A DNA stretch of 64,000 nucleotides, taken from contig NZ_CP040818.1 in NCBI RefSeq assembly GCF_005887635.2, positions 2,262,501-2,326,500 on the forward strand, given 5' to 3'. This document shows, piece after piece, positions 59,430 through 64,000 of this stretch. The notes below the pieces were generated by a model. The model was given only the letters and a program-made list of their open reading frames with translations. It had not been told where the DNA came from and searched no databases. A program made the translations under genes and the position numbers. Within the stretch, counting starts at the first letter, position 1; every line of letters starts with the position of its first letter. The stretch comes from Paroceanicella profunda. Lineage in GTDB: Bacteria; Pseudomonadota; Alphaproteobacteria; Rhodobacterales; Rhodobacteraceae.

Positions 59430-60152
59430 TCAGGCGAGATACTGCCCGCCGTTCGAGGTGAGCGTGGAGCCGGTGATGAAGCCGGAATCGTCCGAAGCCA
59501 GGAACACCACGCAACGCGCGATCTCCTCCGGCTCGCCCAGCCGGCCGACCGGGATCTGCGCGATGATGCTCTCGCGCACCTTCTCGGGCACGGCCATCAC
59601 CATGTCGGTGGCGATGTAGCCCGGGCAGATCGCGTTCACGGTGATGCCGGCGCGCGCGCCCTCCTGGGCCAGCGCCTTGGTGAAGCCGATGTCGCCGGCC
59701 TTGGCGGCGGAATAGTTCGCCTGGCCCATCTGGCCCTTCTGGCCGTTGATCGAGGAGATCGAGATCACCCGGCCGAACTTGCGCTCGCGCATGCCGGGCC
59801 ACAGCGGGTGGGTCATGTTGAACAGGCCGGAGAGGTTGGTGTCGAGCACCTCGCGCCACTGCTCCGGGGTCATGCGGTGGAACATCGCGTCGCGGGTGAT
59901 GCCGGCGTTGTTCACCAGGATGTCGACCGGTCCGAGATCGGCCTCGACGGCCGCGATACCGGCCTTGCAGGCCTCGTAATCGGCCACGGACCACTTGTAG
60001 GTCTGGATGCCGGTCTCGGCGGTGAACTTTGCCGCGGCCTCGTCATTTCCGGCATAATTCGCCGCGACGGTGTAGCCAGCGTCCTTGAGGGCTTTCGAAA
60101 TGGCCGCGCCGATCCCGCGCGAGCCCCCCGTAACCAGTGCAACTCGTGCCAT
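59430..60152 (-). CDS. phaB: Acetoacetyl-CoA reductase PhaB
   Basis: 240 aa SDR. TGGSRGIGAAISKAL, NNAGITRDAMFHRM, catalytic Ser in SISSINGQKGQ, and YSAAKAG. The INGQKGQMGQANYSAAKAG block is the PhaB signature. It reduces acetoacetyl-CoA to (R)-3-hydroxybutyryl-CoA with NADPH for polyhydroxybutyrate. It follows phaA with a strong hairpin between them. Confidence 0.96.
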   Translation of the reverse strand: MARVALVTGGSRGIGAAISKALKDAGYTVAANYAGNDEAAAKFTAETGIQTYKWSVADYEACKAGIAAVEADLGPVDILVNNAGITRDAMFHRMTPEQWREVLDTNLSGLFNMTHPLWPGMRERKFGRVISISSINGQKGQMGQANYSAAKAGDIGFTKALAQEGARAGITVNAICPGYIATDMVMAVPEKVRESIIAQIPVGRLGEPEEIARCVVFLASDDSGFITGSTLTSNGGQYLA

Positions 60153-60220
60153 TCGTAGGGTTTCCTCTCTGTTAGGCAGTCTTTTTCTATCGTGTTTTTC
60201 AAGCGTTTAAACAGTAAATC

Positions 60221-60255
60221 GGCTTCCGCCGGGGGAAGTTTCCCCGGCGGAAGCC
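60221..60255 (-). terminator. Perfect 14-bp hairpin between phaA and phaB
   Basis: GGCTTCCGCCGGGG at 60221-60234 pairs with CCCCGGCGGAAGCC at 60242-60255 around a seven-base loop, ten bases after the phaA stop. On the minus strand it is followed by AT-rich sequence. It may reduce phaB expression relative to phaA or define separate transcripts. Confidence 0.7.
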
Positions 60256-60265
60256 CGCTCAGGCG

Positions 60266-61441
60266 TCAGGGGCGTTCGACACACATGGCCACGCCCATGC
60301 CGCCGCCGATGCACAGCGTGGCAAGGCCCTTCTTGGCGTCGCGGCGCTTCATCTCGAACAGCAGCGTGTTGAGCACGCGGGCGCCGGAGGCCCCGATCGG
60401 GTGGCCGATGGCGATGGCGCCACCATTCACGTTCACGATCTCCGGGTCCCAGCCCATGTCCTTGTTCACCGCGCAGGCCTGCGCGGCGAAGGCCTCGTTG
60501 GCCTCCACCAGGTCGAGGTCGGAGACCGACCAGCCCGCCTTCGCCAGCGCCTTGCGCGAGGCGTAGATCGGGCCGACGCCCATGATGGTGGGCGAGAGGC
60601 CGACCGTCGCGTAGGACACGATGCGCGCCAGCGGCTCGATGCCGCGCTTCTCGGCTTCCTTGTCGGTCATCAGCAGGGCGACGGCGGCGCCGTCATTGAT
60701 GCCGGAGGCGTTCGCGGCCGTCACCGTGCCGTCCTTCGTGAAGGCGGGGCGCAGCTTCTGCATGCTCTCCAGCGTGGCGCCGGCGCGGATGTACTCATCC
60801 TGGTCCACAACGGTCTCGCCCTTGCGGGTCTTGACCGTGAAGGGGGTGATCTCGTCCGCGAAGCGGCCGGCCTTCTGCGCGGCCTCGGCCTTGTTCTGCG
60901 ACTTCACGGCGAACTCGTCCTGCATGTCGCGGGAGATCTGCCACTGCTCGGCCACGTTCTCGGCGGTCTGGCCCATGTGGTAGCCGTTGAAGGCGTCCCA
61001 CAGCCCGTCGCGGATCATCGTGTCGATGAAGCTGAGGTCGCCCATCTTCTGGCCGGCGCGCAGATGCGCCGCGTGCGGGGCCATCGACATGCTCTCCTGC
61101 CCGCCGGCGACGACGATATCCGCGTCCCCAAGCATCACGTGCTGGCAGGCCAGGGCCACGGCGCGCAGGCCCGATCCGCAGAGCTGGTTGATGCCCCAGG
61201 CGGCGGAGCCTTCCGGCAGGCCGGCGTTGATATGGGCCTGGCGGGCGGGGTTCTGGCCCTGCGCCGCGGTCAGGATCTGGCCCATGATGGTCTCGGACAC
61301 ATCCTCGGCCGGAACGCCGGCGCGCTCCAGGACGGCCTTGATCGCGGTCGCCCCCAGGTCATGGGCCGGGGTGTTGGCGAAGGCGCCGTTGAAGCTCCCC
61401 ACCGCCGTGCGGGCGGCAGAGGCGATCACTACGTTCGTCAT
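60266..61441 (-). CDS. phaA: Acetyl-CoA acetyltransferase PhaA
   Basis: 391 aa from ATG 61441, with AAGGAGA upstream; the longer frame is unsupported. Thiolase motifs: acyl Cys in [14 protein letters not shown] near residue 88, [28 protein letters not shown] with His, and [13 protein letters not shown] with the second Cys. It condenses two acetyl-CoA, first step of PHB synthesis. Confidence 0.97.
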   Translation of the reverse strand: MTNVVIASAARTAVGSFNGAFANTPAHDLGATAIKAVLERAGVPAEDVSETIMGQILTAAQGQNPARQAHINAGLPEGSAAWGINQLCGSGLRAVALACQHVMLGDADIVVAGGQESMSMAPHAAHLRAGQKMGDLSFIDTMIRDGLWDAFNGYHMGQTAENVAEQWQISRDMQDEFAVKSQNKAEAAQKAGRFADEITPFTVKTRKGETVVDQDEYIRAGATLESMQKLRPAFTKDGTVTAANASGINDGAAVALLMTDKEAEKRGIEPLARIVSYATVGLSPTIMGVGPIYASRKALAKAGWSVSDLDLVEANEAFAAQACAVNKDMGWDPEIVNVNGGAIAIGHPIGASGARVLNTLLFEMKRRDAKKGLATLCIGGGMGVAMCVERP

Positions 61442-61530
61442 GCGTTTCTCCTTTCGGACCCGCGGTGCGGGCTCCCCATCGCAAGTGTTGTGCGGCGCAA
61501 CATAGTTGCGGGAACCGGGCCTGTCACGGG

Positions 61531-62752
61531 TCATCTCTGTCTATATTGGTCCCCGTCCGGGGGGTCTGCAAGGAATTCCCTCAACGGGTCCCACACTTCG
61601 CGGCGCGCCCGGCTGCCCACGATCATCCCCACATGGCCGGAGTGCGGCTCCCGCAGGCGGGCGCCGGGAATGGCGCGGGCCAGGGGCAGGGTGCTCGCCT
61701 GCGGTGCGATCCGGTCGGTGCGCGAGCAGAAGGCCAGCGCCGGCAGGCGGATGCGGGCGGGGTCGATGCGCGTGCCGCTCAGCCACCAGGCGCCCGCTCC
61801 GGTGAGATTGCGGATCTGCCAGTCGACGAGGATCTCCACCGCCGCCGGGCCGGGCAGCGGCACCGGGTCGTTCAGCCAGTCCTCCAGCTCCACGAAGCGG
61901 CGGGCGCGCGGCGAGCCGGGGTCGAACCGGCCGAAGCGGCGGAACTTCGCCAGGGCGAGCCCCGGGTCCAGCAACGCGAACAGAAGCTGCAGCAGGTCCG
62001 AGGGCACGGCGCCGAAGGCCTTGTCCATGGCCATCAGCTCATCGGTGAGGCGCTGGGCACCGTATTCGCGCGCCATGCCGCGCAGGGTGGGGCCCATGCC
62101 CGGCCCCCCCTCGAAGCTCCAGGGCGTGCCGATCAGCGCGAGCCCGCGCAAGCTCTCCGGCGCGATCTGCGCCGCCGCCGCGGCCAGCGCGCCGCCCATG
62201 CAGTAGCCCAGCAGCGCCACCGGCCCGGCCGCCGCCCGCGCCGCCGCCAGCATCGGCGCCAGCCGCAGGTCATGCCAGGCGGTGAGGTCGAACCCCGCCT
62301 CCGCCGGCCCGGGCACCCCCCAGTCGACGAGGAACACCCGCAGGCCGCGCCCCGCCAGATGGCGCACCAGCGAGGTTTCGGCGGAGAGGTCGAGCACATA
62401 GGCGCGGTTGATGAGCGAGGGAATGGCGACCACGGCCGGCCCGCGGCCGCCGAAGTCCAGCAGCCGGCTGGCGCCGGATTGCCAGAGCGCCGGCGGGTCG
62501 GCGAGGCGGCGGGCATGTGGATGCGTCTGCCAGGCCTCGACGCCGCGCACGAAATCTCCCAGCCGGCGCGCCGCCTCATGCGCCACGCTCACCTGGTCCA
62601 GAGGGCCGATCGCGCGGCCCCGGTCGAGCAGGGAGGGCGCCCAGGGAAACCGGTCGTCCCCGGCGAGCGGCGCCAGCGCCACGCCCTTCTCCAGGATCGC
62701 GGCGCCCGAGGCGAGGTGGAAGATCAGCGGGCTGGGTGCGCCCGTTCGGTCA
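61531..62752 (-). CDS. PhaC-like alpha/beta hydrolase (short PHA synthase relative)
   Basis: Catalytic parts are intact: [14 protein letters not shown] with nucleophile Cys in the lipase-like box, [14 protein letters not shown] with Asp, and [11 protein letters not shown] with His. [11 protein letters not shown] and LTAWHDL fit PHA synthases. About 400 aa are clearly related, less than the usual 560-600 of class I PhaC. The N-terminal boundary is unclear: the conserved-looking [17 protein letters not shown] has no ATG or GTG just before it in this frame; GTG 62682 would omit it. The longer frame to 62985 gives arginine-rich nonsense. I place the 5' limit at the stop of the small upstream frame. 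Confidence 0.7.
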
Positions 62753-62896
62753 GGCGGCGGCGGTCTCCGGCGCGGGACCTTCCTCCGCCAGCCGAGAAAT
62801 GTTGCGCTCCCAGAGATCGAGGTAGGCAGATGCGCGCTCAGGATCCGCCTCCGCGGACGCCGACCCTTCATCCCGCTGGTCCTCTTTCCGTTGCAT
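62750..62896 (-). CDS. 48-aa frame upstream of the PhaC-like gene
   Basis: MQRKEDQRDEGSASAEADPE, then ASAYLDLWERNISRLAEEGP and a short tail to a TGA. The YLDLWERNIS segment is a natural amphipathic helix and looks like real coding. It ends exactly where the PhaC-like frame becomes credible. Either it is a separate small, coupled gene, or it is the true N-terminus of the PhaC-like protein separated by a one-base frame change. Confidence 0.55.
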   Translation of the reverse strand: MQRKEDQRDEGSASAEADPERASAYLDLWERNISRLAEEGPAPETAAA

Positions 62897-62933
62897 TCTA
62901 ACAGCCTATAACCTGTGGCGGACACTCGCGTAT

Positions 62934-62962
62934 GCAAAAATTGCGTTGCGATGCCACATCGC
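62934..62962. promoter_or_regulatory. Candidate PhaR operators
   Basis: Two dyads between the divergent PhaC-like unit and phaR: GCAA-AAA-TTGC (62934-62944) and GCGATG-CCA-CATCGC (62948-62962). PhaR proteins are known to bind TGC/GCA-rich sequences and repress their own gene and phasin genes. The location 69 bases before phaR fits autorepression. Confidence 0.5.
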
Positions 62963-63030
62963 GGTTGTAAGGTGGTCCTTATCAATGACGGGCACCGGTC
63001 TCAACCGGCTGCGGATAGGGGAGGAGCCTC

Positions 63031-63636
63031 GTGTTGGATGCCGAGAAACAAGCGCCGGTTGTCATCAAGAAATATGCCAACCGTCGGCTTTACAATACTT
63101 CGAAATCGACCTACGTGACCCTCGAGCACCTCGCCGAGATGGTGCGCGAAGGCACCGATTTCGTAGTGAATGATGCCAAGTCCGGCGATGATATCACTCA
63201 TTCCGTGCTCACCCAGATCATTTTCGAGGAAGAATCTCGCGGCCAGAGCATGCTGCCGATCAGCTTCCTGCGGCAGCTCATCCGCCTGTACGGCGACACG
63301 CTGCAGGGCTTTGTGCCGGGCTATCTGGAGGCGTCGATGAACACGTTCGCCTCCAACCAGGAGGCGATGCGCGAGAAGGTGCGTGCCGCGCTGGACGCGA
63401 ATCCCGCCTTCGCGAATTTCGAGACCATGGCACGCACGAACATGGAGTGGTTCGAGAACGCGATGCGGATGTTCGCCCCCTTCGCGGGCGCGGCGCGGGC
63501 CTCGGACGCGGAGAAATCCGGCGAGTCCGGTGCCGAGCCGCGGGCCTCCGTCGCGCGCGACACGGAGCTGGAAGACATGAAATCCCAGCTCGCCGAGATG
63601 CAGACACAGCTGTCCAAGCTGGTCGGCAAATCCTGA
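63031..63636 (+). CDS. phaR: Polyhydroxyalkanoate synthesis repressor PhaR
   Basis: 201 aa from GTG 63031 (TTG 63034 possible), with GGGAGGAG upstream. The N-terminal DNA-binding domain VIKKYANRRLYNTSKSTYVT is diagnostic. The PHB accumulation regulatory domain continues with SVLTQIIFEEESRGQSMLP. The C-terminus is a coiled coil (LEDMKSQLAEMQTQLSKL). It represses phasin and PHA genes until granules titrate it. Confidence 0.96.
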   Translation: MLDAEKQAPVVIKKYANRRLYNTSKSTYVTLEHLAEMVREGTDFVVNDAKSGDDITHSVLTQIIFEEESRGQSMLPISFLRQLIRLYGDTLQGFVPGYLEASMNTFASNQEAMREKVRAALDANPAFANFETMARTNMEWFENAMRMFAPFAGAARASDAEKSGESGAEPRASVARDTELEDMKSQLAEMQTQLSKLVGKS

Positions 63637-63846
63637 CAGCGCGTATCAGCGCGGCCCTGCGTGCCGGATCCCTCTCCGGCACGACCCGAGCCGCGCGCGC
63701 GCGCCGTCCGGGCGATGCGCGCGGCCTGACGGCCCGGGCGCGCATCTCTCCCGCCTCCGTCAGGCACGGTCCCTCAAGCGCCCTCTCGGACAGTCAGGCG
63801 TCTGCCGCGGGGTCCCCTGGTGCACGGGCGTTCTCGCCGTGCCGTG

Positions 63847-64000
63847 TCAGGCGCGGCGGGTGTCGGGCGCGGCGCTGTCATCGCTCCGGTACCAGTCCTT
63901 CCGGATGCTGGGGCGGCCGAAATGGTAGCCCTGCAGGCAGTCCACCCCCATGGCGGTGAGGCGGGCCGCGTCCTCCGCGGTTTCGACGCATTCCGCCACG
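63847..64000 (-). CDS. EAL-domain protein, C-terminal end only
   Basis: The last 50 residues enter from the right edge of the window. VAECVETAEDAARLTAMGVD followed by CLQGYHFGRPS is the final helix and strand of an EAL cyclic-di-GMP phosphodiesterase, with the characteristic AEGVE-like and LQGY-FG-P motifs. Here the AEGVE motif reads AECVE. The remaining domains are outside the window. The 210 bases between it and phaR show no gene. Confidence 0.85.
   Translation of the reverse strand, partial: VAECVETAEDAARLTAMGVDCLQGYHFGRPSIRKDWYRSDDSAAPDTRRA

Overview
This window looks like a chromosomal segment from a GC-rich alphaproteobacterium, most likely Rhodobacteraceae or a close relative. The support is an rRNA operon ending 5S then tRNA-fMet, a sulfate ABC operon with an Rrf2-type rather than CysB-type regulator, a tkt-gap-pgk cluster, zapA with a small coiled-coil partner, CGFS glutaredoxin plus BolA, the fused indolepyruvate:ferredoxin oxidoreductase, glnK-amtB, and phaA/phaB with a PhaC-like protein and PhaR. 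No species can be named from reading alone.

Layout. 1-2562: 3' three quarters of 23S rRNA, 5S rRNA, tRNA-fMet and its terminator. 2479-about 23.5 kb: an accessory, probably integrated, defence island of visibly lower GC. It starts with a large serine recombinase whose reading frame runs antisense into the initiator tRNA. Next comes an extended type I restriction-modification operon: short hsdS, hsdM, GIY-YIG/DUF4357, full hsdS, a 446-aa protein with a possible Mrr-like nuclease core, a DUF6119-like protein, hsdR and a YgjP-like metallopeptidase. These genes are mostly joined by ATGA or TAATG overlaps. An AbiV-like protein, a NERD/P-loop gene and a superfamily 2 helicase follow. The last two are broken by an IS21-family element nested in an IS3-family remnant, and the helicase also carries a frame break.

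23.86-64 kb: core genome. It holds an SDR, an Rrf2 regulator, sbp-cysT-cysW-cysA with an FAD/NAD(P)-binding protein, and an SLC13-type permease. Then come tkt, gap and pgk on the minus strand; zapA with its partner; a phosphoesterase; grxD and bolA; purL; and a LysR regulator divergent from a secreted hypothetical. The rest is the indolepyruvate oxidoreductase, glnK-amtB behind a sigma-54 promoter, an HBM-domain chemoreceptor, PBP1A, a cytochrome c' with a dihaem cytochrome c, DUF465, an EamA transporter with a glutamine amidotransferase, the PHA genes, and the C-terminus of an EAL-domain protein.

How they work together. The island combines DNA modification and cleavage with several accessory proteins of unknown role that appear co-translated with the RM subunits; this 9.06-12.05 kb pair is the best candidate for an undescribed system. 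Other non-coding signals are a predicted small RNA near 42.9 kb with an anti-Shine-Dalgarno-like CCUCCC, paired dyads in the sbp and phaR promoters, and two exact tandem repeats, of 6 bp and 13 bp units, at 3' ends of genes.
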